Shown: positions 44,079-54,617, counted from the first letter of the stretch. The stretch: 64,000 nucleotides of DNA from CAVROP01 sp050012175 (GCA_050012175.1 JBEKHR010000017.1:35559-99558), one strand, 5' to 3'. Notes: generated by a model not told the origin, from the letters alone. Program-made: numbers and translations.

Positions 44079-45767
44079 ATGGGAGCCATGGTGGCCGCAG
44101 CTCAAGCGAAATCAATCCTGTCAGGCCGCGCAGTGGCAGGCCGCGGGCTGGCCACCTGCCTGGTGATATGTGTCCTGACTGCGGCCCAGGTGCATTCCCA
44201 AGTCCAGACGACCGCTAGGGAGAAGGATTCTCCGTTGGCCGAACGGTATCGGCGCGAGGGCATGGCTCTTCTGGAGGAACACAAAATGAACGAGGCGCTG
44301 GCCCGCTTCCGCTCTGCTGTGGAAGTCAACCCGGCCGACGCCGCTTCCCAGGATTTCATCGGAGTCATCCTCAGCGACCAAGGCCTCAACGCAGATGCCA
44401 CCGCGGCATTCGAGAAAGCGATCAAAAGCGATGCGAACCTTTGCCCGGCTCATTACCATTTGGCTTCGCTTTATGCTCGAACCGGCCGTACCGCGGAAGC
44501 GATCGAGGAGTATCAGCAAGCCCTGCGCCTCAAGCCGGACTTGATCGAAGCCCGCTACGGGCTGAGCGCCGCCTGCTGGAAGCGGGGAGACCTAGACGGT
44601 GCTATCTGGCTGCTGCGGCAGGTCGTGACGGCGGACCCGCAATTCTGGGAGGCGCGCTACAACCTGGGGCTCGAGCTCTGGCAATGCTACCGCACCCCGG
44701 GGAAGCTCCCACATAAGGCCGACCTCGACGAGACGATCCTGCAACTGCGTGCAGCCGCCCAAGAACAGCCGGACCAACCTAAGATCTACCTAGCGCTTGG
44801 TCAGGTCCTGGCCGAAACGGAGGATCCGTCCGGAGCCCTCGAAATGCTCCGCAAGGCTGCCAACCTTGCTCCCCACGACCCTACGTACTGCTACAACCTT
44901 GGGGAGGCCCTTCGCACGAAGGGTGACCTCGAGGGCGCAGAAGCCGAACTGCGCAAAGCAATTGAGCTCGATCCTCACCAGGCGCCGGCCCGGCGGTCGC
45001 TGGGGCTTGTGCTGCGGCAAAAGGGAGACCTACAAGCGGCGGCTGCGGAGCTGCGACTCGCGGCCAACCAACAACCTGAAGACGCCGAGGTCCGGCACAG
45101 CCTCGGCGCGCTCCTGCTCGCCCTCCACGATCTCCGCGGCGCCATCGCTGAACTCCGCCAAGCCGTGCGTCTGGACCCGTACTCTTCCGAAGCGCGTCTG
45201 ACGCTCGCTCAGGCACTGCAGAGAGTTGGGGAAGGCGAAGCCGCCGGGAAAGAACGGGGAGAGGCACAAAAGATCGATACGCTGCGCGGAGCGCGCGGCC
45301 GCGCCGTGGTCCTGCTACAGGCCGCCGGCGATCACCTGCGGGCGGGCGACACGGCCGAGGCGCTCCCAGAACTGCGTGAAGCAACCACCCTGAGCCCGGA
45401 TTTTGCCGAAGCGCATTACCGACTTGCGGCGGGTCTCTGGCAGTCTTCCGGAGACTTGGCGGAGATCATCAAGGAACTTCACACCGTCCTTGAGCTGAAT
45501 CCCGATCATGCGCAGGCGCATTACCTGTTGGGCCTCGCCCGCAAAAAACAAGGTATGACGGGATTGGCGAAGGCTGAATTCAGCCGCGCCTTGGAACTGG
45601 CCCCGGGTCTCTGCGATGCGCTTCGCGCTTTGGCAGAAATGGCCGGTGCAGATCGTGATTGGCCAAGGGCCATCGCCGAGTATCAGAAGTATCTTGCCTG
45701 GAGACCGAAAGACGACGCGGCGCAAAAAGCGCTCTCCATGGCGGAGGAGAACCTGAAGCGGAAATGA
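44079..45767 (+). CDS. Secreted tetratricopeptide-repeat protein (second of a pair)
   Basis: A 562-residue protein with a signal sequence (GLATCLVICVLTAAQVHS) and about twelve TPR units, several very regular (GDLEGAEAELRKAIELDPHQ and GDLQAAAAELRLAANQQPED). It resembles the preceding gene in plan, though not closely in sequence, and ends with repeats similar to the start. It is likely a periplasmic or secreted scaffold. ATG at 44079 and 44088 are both possible. From 45768 to 45947 nothing is recognised. Confidence 0.85.
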   Translation: MGAMVAAAQAKSILSGRAVAGRGLATCLVICVLTAAQVHSQVQTTAREKDSPLAERYRREGMALLEEHKMNEALARFRSAVEVNPADAASQDFIGVILSDQGLNADATAAFEKAIKSDANLCPAHYHLASLYARTGRTAEAIEEYQQALRLKPDLIEARYGLSAACWKRGDLDGAIWLLRQVVTADPQFWEARYNLGLELWQCYRTPGKLPHKADLDETILQLRAAAQEQPDQPKIYLALGQVLAETEDPSGALEMLRKAANLAPHDPTYCYNLGEALRTKGDLEGAEAELRKAIELDPHQAPARRSLGLVLRQKGDLQAAAAELRLAANQQPEDAEVRHSLGALLLALHDLRGAIAELRQAVRLDPYSSEARLTLAQALQRVGEGEAAGKERGEAQKIDTLRGARGRAVVLLQAAGDHLRAGDTAEALPELREATTLSPDFAEAHYRLAAGLWQSSGDLAEIIKELHTVLELNPDHAQAHYLLGLARKKQGMTGLAKAEFSRALELAPGLCDALRALAEMAGADRDWPRAIAEYQKYLAWRPKDDAAQKALSMAEENLKRK

Positions 45768-45947
45768 CCCTGTAATTTCAACCCCATTTAAGAACCCGCC
45801 CATTGACGGTGATCTGTGTGAAAACTGATTGATGGGACGTGTGGACGCGGAAGGCGGGGCTCGATCAACGCGCTTTTCCAAGTGGACCGGAGGTTAGGCA
45901 GAGCGGCCCGCGCCCCCGGCCATTTGGCGCAATCCTGGGACAGCTTC

Positions 45948-46733
45948 CTACCAACTGCCGCGCTCGCCGATGGTATCGATGACTCGGAAGAGCCGCTCCG
46001 CGCCGTTCAGCCAGTTCGTCTGGATGGCACGTTCTGCTCGGTCACAGTCCCCTTGCTCGAGCGCTTGGATAATTACCGAGTGCTCGTCCACCATCACACC
46101 AAGCTGCTTCACAATCCCACTGGCATAGAGCCGCCAATATCTCTCGGATTGCGGTTTGACGGCCTTGAGCAGCCTGCGCAAGCGAGGCCCAGCGCTGACA
46201 TCCACCACGGTTTGGTGAAAGCTCAGGTCGAGGTTAAAAATGAGGTTGGGATCCTCTCGCCCTGCCAGACCCAACTCCCGGAGTCCTTCATTGAGTTCTC
46301 GCAGCTTGTGGATGACGACGGACCGTGCTGCCAAGTCGAGCTGCGCGGTTTTCCGTGCCGCCAAGCCTTCCAGATGACCGATGATCGCATAGAGCTCCCC
46401 AGCGTCTTCCTTAGTAAGGGGAGCCACGGTCAGGCGTTCCTTAGTGCGATCACCGGAGGCTGAATTAATGAATCCCTCACCTTGGAGCATATGAAGGGCG
46501 CCCCTCACGGGCGTGCGGCTTACCCCGAAGTGTTCCGCCAGTTCCGCTTCGACAACTCGGCTGCCCGGCGCGAGTCGTCCGTGCACGATCATGTCACGAA
46601 TCTGCCGGTAAGACTTCCTCAGGTTGCTAACACGTCCCGTGCGCCCCGAGCGCTGATCTCCCTGCGCCTGCCCGTTGACGGAGGTTGAAAGGGTTCCCCT
46701 CTCGGCCATCCAATTCTCTGAGTCAGTCTTCAT
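45948..46733 (-). CDS. GntR-family transcriptional regulator with FCD ligand domain
   Basis: A 261-residue repressor-type regulator. A winged helix-turn-helix at about 35-105 contains YRQIRDMIVHGRLAPGSRVV, then EAELAEHFGVSRTPVRGALH. The all-helical FCD domain (about 115-250) has metal-site His residues (LDLSFHQTVV, YWRLYAS). FCD regulators sense organic acids and sugar acids. It lies 63 bases upstream of nothing on its own strand except the GH127-like gene start region behind it, with all genes to 54383 on the same strand, so it may control the GH127-like, MFS and hyu genes; this is inference. Confidence 0.88.
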   Translation of the reverse strand: MKTDSENWMAERGTLSTSVNGQAQGDQRSGRTGRVSNLRKSYRQIRDMIVHGRLAPGSRVVEAELAEHFGVSRTPVRGALHMLQGEGFINSASGDRTKERLTVAPLTKEDAGELYAIIGHLEGLAARKTAQLDLAARSVVIHKLRELNEGLRELGLAGREDPNLIFNLDLSFHQTVVDVSAGPRLRRLLKAVKPQSERYWRLYASGIVKQLGVMVDEHSVIIQALEQGDCDRAERAIQTNWLNGAERLFRVIDTIGERGSW

Positions 46734-46796
46734 AGGATAACCCCGTGCTTTCGGTATCTTCCGCGGGTATCGAGAAACCCGAGCGTGCCACCCGCT

Positions 46797-48776
46797 TCAG
46801 TTCAGCGTGTATGGGAATGCTGTGATCCGCAGTTTGGCTGAACCGTAAGGAATAAGGGAGATCGTCTCCACAGGTTGTTTGCTTTTTACGGGGCTTATGG
46901 GCAATGGTCCCGCGGAATCATCTACAATTTGCCAATCCGGTAGCCGTCGCGCTTTCGCTTTAATCTCCACGGGAGCGCCCTCAGCACTGAAGGGTTGATC
47001 GCCAAGAGTAGTCTCCGTTACCTCGAAAGACTGTGCGAGCTTGTCCTTGTCTATGGCCAGCGCGTAATTCCACGGGGTAGTGGGATAGATCTCCCAATCC
47101 GATGCCGGTCCCGTCTGCTTGACCTTGTGCCAGCTCTCCCCGATTTTGAGCGAAAACACCAAAGGCCCGCGTTCCACGGCAATCGAGTTGTTGTACCAAT
47201 GAGAATTTGCGACCCGCATGGGGAAGCGCATTTCGACTCCGTCACCACTCTTCCATTCGCGCTCCACGCGGCAAAACTCGCCCGCTTTCACGCCCTCGCG
47301 CCCCGTGCCATTGACAGCCACCGTGGCCCCCGTCGCCCACGCAGGAATTCTCAGCACGAGAGGGAACTTGACGGGCTGGGCGGGATTCACGGAGAGGGTT
47401 ACGGTTTCCCGGAAGGGGTAGTCCGTCTTCTCCACGATGGTCACGGGCGTTCCTTCCGCCACCAAGGTGGACACTTCGCTGGGGCCATACGCGACCGCCG
47501 CGAGGCCGTGATCCGGGGTGCCCATCCACAGGTTGGCCACGAACTTGGGCCATCCTTGATGCATGTTGGCAGTGCAGCAGCCGAAATTGGGTTCCAGGCC
47601 ATAAAGGTTCGAGTCGGGACCATTAGTCGTCCAGCGGTGGTTCGCAAAGCTGCACAGGACCTGGTTCGCCTGCTGATCATACTGGTGGCCCCACATGTCG
47701 GCGGTCAGAGTTCCGGGCAGGGCATTATGGGCGATCCTTTCCAAGCGATCTCCCAAAGCAGGATCGCCGAGAATGGAGATGTCCGTCTCCAGAGAGAACA
47801 TGGCTTCCACGACGGCACACAACTCCGTTCCTTGCGAGGGGTCGCGCCCGGCGTAGTGCTCGTCCGCTCCAAACACGCCGGACGGCTGCCCGTGAAACTG
47901 GTCGAGATCATTCAGCATCTGGTACAGACTTTCCCGATCCTTCTGCGCTCCGGTGATTAGCCACCACACGGCGGCAGCCTTCATGGCCATGGCATTGTTC
48001 ACGCCGTGTGTGGAAAGGTTGGCTTGCGAATGGTCAATCTTCCCTTTGAAGCGGAAGTCAGCGAACTGCGCCTCCCAATCGTGCCCTTGAGCGTGCAGTC
48101 GGCGAGCTAGCTCCAGCAGGCTCTTGTTCCCGGTGCGGTTGTAGAGCCATAGAATGCTCAGCACCTCGTCGTGCCATCGAAAGATCGCCCACTCCTTGAG
48201 CGGCCTCGCGTCCAGTTCCTGGGCCTGGTAAGCGAAGTACTTTTGCATAAGGGGAATCACGCGCGGATCGCCTGTGGCCTCCTGATACTGCATGAGCACC
48301 TTCAACATGACGTAGTTCGGCCACCAGTCCGTGTTCCGGGCGGGGCCGATCCAGCCATTCGGTTGCTGGTGTTCGAGTGTCCAGTCTACCCACTTCTTCG
48401 CCTTGGCGATGAGTCTCTGGTCACCGGTCAAGAACGCCAGGGGCACCAGCCCATCCAGGAAATAGGGTCCTCGCTCCCAGCTTTCTCCCGTGCCGCCCAA
48501 CCAGCCGCTGTTTGGGCCGACGTCGGGCCAAAACTCGTCGAGGTGACCGCTCAGGCCATTCGCCTGGATGCGCAACTGTCGCAGCAACCAACCCGTGGGC
48601 TTGACCGAGGTAAGCGGCAGCAGGTTGAAGGCGTTCGGTTGGAGCGGGGCCCGGTTCGGCGTCGCACCGCCGGGTTGTGCAGCAAGGCCCTGCGGGGCGC
48701 TCATGCTTAAAGCCAGCCACGCCAGCAAGGCCAGCTTGATAGGCGTTCGCTTCAGATTTGCCAGGGTATGCATCAT
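46797..48776 (-). CDS. Secreted GH127/DUF1680-like glycoside hydrolase
   Basis: A 659-residue protein with a signal peptide (LALLAWLALSMSAPQGLAAQ) and the DUF1680 alpha/alpha-barrel followed by beta-sheet domains. The family's Cys pair is seen in EPNFGCCTANMHQGWPKFVA, and GTELCAVVEAMFSLE matches the region holding the Glu and third Cys. It differs from the GH127 at 34455 in the order of blocks and belongs to a separate subgroup, so the sugar may not be beta-L-arabinofuranose. It is the only hydrolase in this half of the window and lies beside an MFS transporter. Confidence 0.82.
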   Translation of the reverse strand: MMHTLANLKRTPIKLALLAWLALSMSAPQGLAAQPGGATPNRAPLQPNAFNLLPLTSVKPTGWLLRQLRIQANGLSGHLDEFWPDVGPNSGWLGGTGESWERGPYFLDGLVPLAFLTGDQRLIAKAKKWVDWTLEHQQPNGWIGPARNTDWWPNYVMLKVLMQYQEATGDPRVIPLMQKYFAYQAQELDARPLKEWAIFRWHDEVLSILWLYNRTGNKSLLELARRLHAQGHDWEAQFADFRFKGKIDHSQANLSTHGVNNAMAMKAAAVWWLITGAQKDRESLYQMLNDLDQFHGQPSGVFGADEHYAGRDPSQGTELCAVVEAMFSLETDISILGDPALGDRLERIAHNALPGTLTADMWGHQYDQQANQVLCSFANHRWTTNGPDSNLYGLEPNFGCCTANMHQGWPKFVANLWMGTPDHGLAAVAYGPSEVSTLVAEGTPVTIVEKTDYPFRETVTLSVNPAQPVKFPLVLRIPAWATGATVAVNGTGREGVKAGEFCRVEREWKSGDGVEMRFPMRVANSHWYNNSIAVERGPLVFSLKIGESWHKVKQTGPASDWEIYPTTPWNYALAIDKDKLAQSFEVTETTLGDQPFSAEGAPVEIKAKARRLPDWQIVDDSAGPLPISPVKSKQPVETISLIPYGSAKLRITAFPYTLN

Positions 48777-48990
48777 CGGTTGATAGTCCTTTCTCTTGGG
48801 GCCATGACAGGATCGGCCGCCGGAATGATTGCTGGCGTGATCTGGCAGGTGGCATGGGAGAGGAGAAAACCTGCGGGGCGGATAAATACCTGTGGCAGGC
48901 AGTGTCTTTCGATCAGAATCGTCATCGAACTGGAGATGACCACCATGGGTCCGACTCTACAGCAACGGGTAAGGTTAGCACGAAACGCCT

Positions 48991-50325
48991 TTAGTGCAAA
49001 ACTTCTCCTTCGGTTTCCTTCAGGAACAACGTGAAGATTACGGCGCCCACCAGGAAGGTCGATATGAATGACACCGTTAAGGAGAAGCTGGTATTCCTAG
49101 CCAGCAAGAACCCTATGACCAGCGGGGCCAGGGAGTTCGATATCCGTTGCACGGTCAATCCCACACTGTAACCCACACCCCGAACGTCGGTGGGATAGAG
49201 TTCCCCCATCCAGGTATCCCATACCCCCCAGGCGCCCTGATTGAAGAAATAGAGTCCAAAGCTCCAGAGGTACATCTGCCCCAAGGTCATGGATTGTGCG
49301 AACGCAAACCCGAAGATGGCCGCGAGGCTGATGAAAATGACCATGATCTTCTTGCGGCCGTAGCGAGCCGTCAGCCACGACGCGGTCATGTAGCCGGGGA
49401 ACATGACCAGCGCCGTAAGCGCAATGAACTCGTCTCCCTGGGGGGTGGACAGGCCTTTCTTGCTCAAAAGGATTGGCATCCAGGAGGCCAACGCCCAGTA
49501 GCCCCAGCAAAAACAAAAGTTGACGACCGACTGAAGCACCGTCACCGAGAGAAGCTTGCGATGAAACAGCTCACGGAAGGAGCCCCGCTTGTATTCGTCC
49601 ACCGTAAGTTCAATTCGGTCCAGGTCAAACGGCAACCGGCCTTGCGACAGCCGTCGCAGCGACTGCTTCGCGAGCTCCTGTTCCCCTTCGCCCACCGCCC
49701 AGTAGGGGGATTCGGGAGCTGCCGCCCAGACCACGAATGCCCAAAAGCCAGCCAACGAACTCACCGCCAGGATCCAGTGCCAGCTTGTGGCCCGGAGGGC
49801 ATGCGTCACGCCAATGGCAATGAGCATCCCGATCGGCCAGCCGGAGGCCAGGTAGACGGTCGCGCGCCCGCGGCTCTTGACGGGCAGCAACTCCTCAAAA
49901 TAGACGAAGGAAGAAACAAGGACTCCTGACAGTGCCACCCCGGAGACAAAGCGCGTCCACCACAGCATCCAATAGCTGAACGAAATTGAACTCACAAGGG
50001 ACAGCACGCCGTAGGAAGCCAGACTCGCCATCATCGATTTCTTGCGACCCACGTAGTCAGTGATCTTGCCCCATAATAAGCAGCCAGGGATCATGCCTAA
50101 AAAGATGGACCCAATCAGTGAGCCGAGTTTGGTGGGCGCGAGTTTAAAGTCAGCGGCAATCACGTCGCTTGCCATGATGATGATCATCATTTCCCAGGCT
50201 TCAATGACAAAGGAGAAAAAGATGGCGATGCCCGCTTTCCAGTGTTCCCGGGTCAGCGGCATTTGCGTGAATATCTCACCAACCCCAACCTGCCTGGTCC
50301 CTGCGGAGGTCTGAAACGAAGTCAT
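48991..50325 (-). CDS. MFS transporter (metabolite:H+ symporter type)
   Basis: A 444-residue inner-membrane protein with 12 predicted helices. The first-loop motif is GKITDYVGRKKSMM, and the matching second-half loop is TARYGRKKIMV. The layout fits the aromatic acid/organic acid and SV2-like sugar-acid branches of the MFS. It is downstream of hyuA and hyuB on the same strand (217 bases apart). The substrate could be a hydantoin, oxoproline-like compound or organic acid, but nothing in the sequence decides. The start lacks a clear ribosome site. Confidence 0.87.
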   Translation of the reverse strand: MTSFQTSAGTRQVGVGEIFTQMPLTREHWKAGIAIFFSFVIEAWEMMIIIMASDVIAADFKLAPTKLGSLIGSIFLGMIPGCLLWGKITDYVGRKKSMMASLASYGVLSLVSSISFSYWMLWWTRFVSGVALSGVLVSSFVYFEELLPVKSRGRATVYLASGWPIGMLIAIGVTHALRATSWHWILAVSSLAGFWAFVVWAAAPESPYWAVGEGEQELAKQSLRRLSQGRLPFDLDRIELTVDEYKRGSFRELFHRKLLSVTVLQSVVNFCFCWGYWALASWMPILLSKKGLSTPQGDEFIALTALVMFPGYMTASWLTARYGRKKIMVIFISLAAIFGFAFAQSMTLGQMYLWSFGLYFFNQGAWGVWDTWMGELYPTDVRGVGYSVGLTVQRISNSLAPLVIGFLLARNTSFSLTVSFISTFLVGAVIFTLFLKETEGEVLH

Positions 50326-50542
50326 AGCGGATATGCTCGAATGGATAGATCGGTTCGGGAGTCACCTCGAGAGAGGTTTCGCCTCAGACCGGCGTGCGTT
50401 TAGGTTCACCGTAAGGGCGACGTTTCAAGCGGGGATTAGGCCCCTCCGCCCCACGGAGAGGGAGTAGCGATCACAAATGGCCATCGCGGCGTCGGCGGGG
50501 GACGGAAGCGTCGCGGCGGAACAGAATTCCCGCGTTTGCCGT

Positions 50543-52309
50543 CTAGTCTCCAGCCTTTGAGCTTTTCTGCCGCAAGCGTTCTCGCAGAGCAATCGTTGCG
50601 GCTTCATCCACCTCCAGTTTTTCGGGGTCGAACACAACTCCGTATATGCTCCCGGCCTCCTGAGCCGAGATCAGGCCGGCTCTAACATCCTCGATCACGA
50701 GCGCCGAGTCCCGGTCTAAGGGTTCTCCCCAGCCTCCTCCCGCGCCTGTCCTTATGCTCACCACGTCGTTCTCTTGCAGTTTGCACGCCACGATCTTCCT
50801 GATGCGGTGCAGCGTTTTTCCTTCTCTCCGTACCAGGATGCAGTTGAGCGTGCCGGGTCGTCCGCCCTCCATGCTCCAAGGACGGACGACGGCCCGATTG
50901 ATGTCGGTAGTAAGTTCGGCGGCACTATTCAGGATTCGGTAATCCTTGACAATACCGAAGCCGCCTCGATACTTGCCGTGACCGACGCCGTCCTCCGTGT
51001 TGAACTCATACCTGTCGACCATCAGAGGATACCTGTTTTCCAGAATCTCGACACTCGAGGCGAAGGTCTCCCCGTCGGCAAAGCTCACCAGCCCACTCTC
51101 GCCATCGCGGTCGTATCCGGCGCCCCAGCCGCCGGGGTTCGGTTCCACCAAGGCGAACGGCTCGCTGGTCTTGTCGTTGACTCCGGCGAGGATCAACCCG
51201 ACGACGCTCAAGAAATGCCCGGCCGTAAGTCTGTCCTTTGCGTGGGGCGCAAGGGCCTTCCACACCAGATCTGCCGCATAGGTCAGCGCCTCCCAGTAAA
51301 CAGAAACGGGAGCCGGCCTGACCGCGTTGAAGACACTCCCCTCCGGCGCGATGACCTTCAACCGGGAAACGAGGCCTTGATTGTAGCGGGCGTGGGGATC
51401 GATAAGGCACATGTATACGATTCTCACCGCCGCCACCGTCCCCGGATAAGTTGTATTGAGCGAGAAGGGAAGTTGCGCTGCATTTCCGCTAAAGTCGACC
51501 TTGAATTCGTGGTCGTTGATTTCGATCTCCGCATGCACCGGCAGTGGCTGATCGCCTTCACCACCCTCATCCAGGAAATCCTCGGCACGAAACCGGCCCT
51601 GGGGCAAGGATTGGAGACGGTTTCTGGCGGTCTGCTCCCCCGTCGTGAGGATGTTCTCCACCGCGGCGAAGTAGGTCTCGAGCCCGTATTTGTCGATGAT
51701 TTTCCCCACGCGTTTGCCGGCGACTCTGACCCCGGCAACTTGAGCTTCCAAGTCACCGATGGACATCTCCGGGATTCTGCAATTGGCTTTGATGATTTCC
51801 AGGATGTCAACGTTGGGCTTCCCCTCCGCGTAAACCTTGCAGGGTGGAATCTGCAACCCTTCCTGGAAAATCTCGGTTCTTCCCGGGCCCCAGCTCCCAA
51901 ACGTCATTCCCCCGATGTCGTTCCAGTGACCTTTGCTGGCGGCGAAGGCAACGAGGGTGTCGCGATAGAATATGGGCATGACGATCGCGACGTCGTTCAG
52001 ATGTGTCCCTGAAATGTAGGGGTCGTTGAGAATGATGACGTCTCCCGGCCGCAATCCCTCCCTGCCGTATTTCTTCAGGACTCCCTTGACCGTAAAGTCA
52101 AGCACTCCCACGAACACGGGGCAAGACACGGCCTGTGCCGTGACATTTCCCTCCGGGTCCGTTAGCGCCGCGGAGAAGTCCAGAACGTCATAGATGATGG
52201 GGCTTTTCGCGGTTCGAGCGGTTACCGTGAACATCTCATCGCTGGCGGAAACCAGCGCGTTATGGATAATGTTGAGCGTGAAAGCGTCACCGCCGCCTGG
52301 CAAGGCCAT
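50543..52309 (-). CDS. hyuB: Hydantoinase B/oxoprolinase family subunit
   Basis: A 588-residue B subunit of an N-methylhydantoinase/5-oxoprolinase/acetone carboxylase-type enzyme. Family signatures are VKGVLKKYGREGLRPGDVII, then NDPYISGTHLNDVAIVMPIF, and later NPGGWGAGYDRDG, with the Gly-rich end RTGAGGGWGEPLDRD. Such enzymes use ATP to open cyclic amide rings or carboxylate ketones. It begins one base after the hyuA stop, so A and B are translated together in equal amounts. No acetone carboxylase gamma subunit is present, which favours a hydantoinase/oxoprolinase role. Confidence 0.9.
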   Translation of the reverse strand: MALPGGGDAFTLNIIHNALVSASDEMFTVTARTAKSPIIYDVLDFSAALTDPEGNVTAQAVSCPVFVGVLDFTVKGVLKKYGREGLRPGDVIILNDPYISGTHLNDVAIVMPIFYRDTLVAFAASKGHWNDIGGMTFGSWGPGRTEIFQEGLQIPPCKVYAEGKPNVDILEIIKANCRIPEMSIGDLEAQVAGVRVAGKRVGKIIDKYGLETYFAAVENILTTGEQTARNRLQSLPQGRFRAEDFLDEGGEGDQPLPVHAEIEINDHEFKVDFSGNAAQLPFSLNTTYPGTVAAVRIVYMCLIDPHARYNQGLVSRLKVIAPEGSVFNAVRPAPVSVYWEALTYAADLVWKALAPHAKDRLTAGHFLSVVGLILAGVNDKTSEPFALVEPNPGGWGAGYDRDGESGLVSFADGETFASSVEILENRYPLMVDRYEFNTEDGVGHGKYRGGFGIVKDYRILNSAAELTTDINRAVVRPWSMEGGRPGTLNCILVRREGKTLHRIRKIVACKLQENDVVSIRTGAGGGWGEPLDRDSALVIEDVRAGLISAQEAGSIYGVVFDPEKLEVDEAATIALRERLRQKSSKAGD

Positions 52310-52310
52310 T

Positions 52311-54383
52311 TTAGGTTCGCTCCAGGATAAGGTTTCCAGTTTCGTGGACGACTGCCGTGAACGAGCTGGGGATGACTATGGTGGTTGTGGGTTCCTCGAT
52401 AATGGCGGGGCCGCGGAAGTGAGCCCCGGCCGGCAAGAGATCTCGGCGATATACCGCGGTGCGCACGCGGCCCGCGTTTCCCCAGAAGACCATTCGATCC
52501 GCCCCCTGCAACTCTCGGGCGCTCGGGGCCGCGGATTTGGCCGGCTCCGGCCCCGGCTTCCTTACGGTCGCCACCCCACACACGCGCAGGTTCACTAGTT
52601 CCACAAGGCTTTCGAGGCGGAATCCATATTCCCTTTCGTGAAACTGATTGAAAGTGGACCCGATCGTGTGGACCTCTCTTGCGGTGAGTGGCCCTTTCTC
52701 GACAGGCACGGTGAGGGTATGTTCCTGGCCGTAGTAGCGGAGGTCGGCGGTTCTCTCCAACTGAACGCCCGTGGTGACTTCCTCCTGAGCGTACAAGGCC
52801 GCGATATGGCGCTCTAAAGCTTCGTAGGTGCTATTCAGGAGGCTCCCTGTGTCTGCCGAATCCAGGCGTCTGACCAGAGTCTGCACCACGGTATGCTTGA
52901 TATCGCTCATCAACAATCCCCAGGCCGAGAAGTTGCCCGGTGGGATGGCGGGAATGACAATCTTGGGGATTTCCAGTTCTTCTGCGATGAAGGGGGCGAT
53001 CATGGGACCGGACCCGCCGTAAGCCACCAAAGCGAAATCCCGCGGATCGTAACCTCGCTGCACCGAGACAAGCCGGAGGAGTTGCGCGGCATTGTCGTTC
53101 GCGATTCGCAGAATAGCGAACGCCGCTTCCTCGAGCGAAATCCGGAAGCGGTTCGCAATGGTGGAAACAGCCCTCTCCGCCGCATCCCGATAGATTTTCA
53201 GGGCGCCTCCCAGGAAATAGTCCGGATTCAGGAACCCCGCCACAAGGTACGCATCCGTCAGCGTGGGCTCTGTCCCCCCCAGTCCATAACAGGCTGGTCC
53301 CGGGTCCGCAGCGGCATTCAAGGGACCTACTCGGAGGCTGCCGACCTCGTTGACCCACGCTATGCTCCCGCCACCGATCCCGATCTCATTGATGTCCACC
53401 ACGGGAACCTTGATGGGATAGCCCGGCCTGTATTCCGTTCTCTCCACGGCGTAGTCGGCCGTAAACCTCATCTGCAGATCCTCGACGAGACTGGCTTTCG
53501 TCGTTGTGCTTCCCCCGTCGAGGGCTAGGATGTTCCTCGTTCCGAGACGCTCGGCAACCGCGAGCGCTCCCACCACGCCGGCCACCGGCCCGGATTCCAC
53601 CGTTTCAATGGGCCGCTGGGCGGCATATTCGAAAGAGGCGACTCCGCCGCCGGAGAGCATCATGTAAAGGGTGGCGTTCATCCCTAGGTCGTGAAAATCG
53701 CGCGTGAGGTTGCGCAGGTATTTGTCAACCAAGGGCCTCACGTAAGCATTCAAGACACAAGTGTTGGTTCGCTCGTATTCCCGCCATTCCCTGGAGATTT
53801 CGCTCGAGATGGACACGAAAGGAGTCCCGTCGGACCTCTGCCCCTGGCAGAGTCCGTTGATGATCTCTGCTGCCCGGACTTCGTTAGCGGGATTGCTGTA
53901 GCTGTTGATAAAACAGATCGCGATCCCTTCCACCTGCTCTTTGAGCAGGGCGCGGTACACATTCGACAGCTCTTCTTCATTAATCGGTTGAAGAACCCGG
54001 CCGTCCGCCAACGTGCGCTCGGTGACTTCCAGCCTCCTGGTCCGGGGAACGAACGGCTCCGGCTTCAGATATCGAAGGTTGAAAACATCCCGGCGATTCG
54101 ACCTCTGCAGAGCGAGGATGTCGCGGAAGCCTTTGGTGGTGATCAGTCCGACTCTGACGCCCTTTCTCTGAAGAATCGTGTTGATAACCAGCGTTTGACC
54201 GTGAAGGAGCTGGCCAACCTTGGCAGGATCGATTCCGCTCAGCTTGAAGACCTCTTTGACGCATCGGCCCAGATCATCCGGTGTGGTTCGGGTCTTGGAC
54301 CAGGACATCTGCCCGGTTTCCTCGTCCACGGCGAGGAGGTCAGTAAAACCCCCGCCGATGTCAATCGCGACTCTCAGTGGCAT
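52311..54383 (-). CDS. hyuA: Hydantoinase A/oxoprolinase family subunit
   Basis: A 690-residue A subunit with an actin-like ATP-binding fold. The N-terminal phosphate loop is VAIDIGGGFTDLLAVDEETG, followed by LLHGQTLVINTILQRKGVRV. The middle has SGPVAGVVGA and LALDGGSTTTKASLVED, and later CYGLGGTEPTLTDAYLVAGF. All blocks are in normal order and the length is typical. GAGGAG is six bases before the ATG. The downstream hyuB gene is coupled. Substrate probably a cyclic amide (hydantoin, 5-oxoproline), inferred from family only. Confidence 0.92.
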   Translation of the reverse strand: MPLRVAIDIGGGFTDLLAVDEETGQMSWSKTRTTPDDLGRCVKEVFKLSGIDPAKVGQLLHGQTLVINTILQRKGVRVGLITTKGFRDILALQRSNRRDVFNLRYLKPEPFVPRTRRLEVTERTLADGRVLQPINEEELSNVYRALLKEQVEGIAICFINSYSNPANEVRAAEIINGLCQGQRSDGTPFVSISSEISREWREYERTNTCVLNAYVRPLVDKYLRNLTRDFHDLGMNATLYMMLSGGGVASFEYAAQRPIETVESGPVAGVVGALAVAERLGTRNILALDGGSTTTKASLVEDLQMRFTADYAVERTEYRPGYPIKVPVVDINEIGIGGGSIAWVNEVGSLRVGPLNAAADPGPACYGLGGTEPTLTDAYLVAGFLNPDYFLGGALKIYRDAAERAVSTIANRFRISLEEAAFAILRIANDNAAQLLRLVSVQRGYDPRDFALVAYGGSGPMIAPFIAEELEIPKIVIPAIPPGNFSAWGLLMSDIKHTVVQTLVRRLDSADTGSLLNSTYEALERHIAALYAQEEVTTGVQLERTADLRYYGQEHTLTVPVEKGPLTAREVHTIGSTFNQFHEREYGFRLESLVELVNLRVCGVATVRKPGPEPAKSAAPSARELQGADRMVFWGNAGRVRTAVYRRDLLPAGAHFRGPAIIEEPTTTIVIPSSFTAVVHETGNLILERT

Positions 54384-54425
54384 TTCAACTCCTCACGCAC
54401 ACGAAGTGCTGAAAACCGTTCCCAG

Positions 54426-54617
54426 CATGTCATCCTGAGCTCCATGCGTGAGGCGCTCAGGGTAAGCTCCGCGAAGGCACTCCGCCTTCTCCAGCGGTCA
54501 CCCCCACTGTCACCCTGACCCGTTCTGTGGACGAAGGGTCTGCAGCGGGTTTGGACGCAGGACAGAACTGCAGATGCTTCGTCGTCCCGCAAGGCGGGAC
54601 TGCTCAGAATGACGGCC
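54426..54617. repeat. Dispersed intergenic repeat (TCATCCTGAGC/GCTCAGAATGA type)
   Basis: TGTCATCCTGAGC at 54428 and CTGCTCAGAATGACGG at 54600 are inverted partners, enclosing a second CTGTCACCCTGAC and TGGACGAAGGGTCTGC. Such palindromic blocks recur between genes in many environmental bacterial genomes; function is unknown. No gene is supported in 54384-54934. Confidence 0.55.
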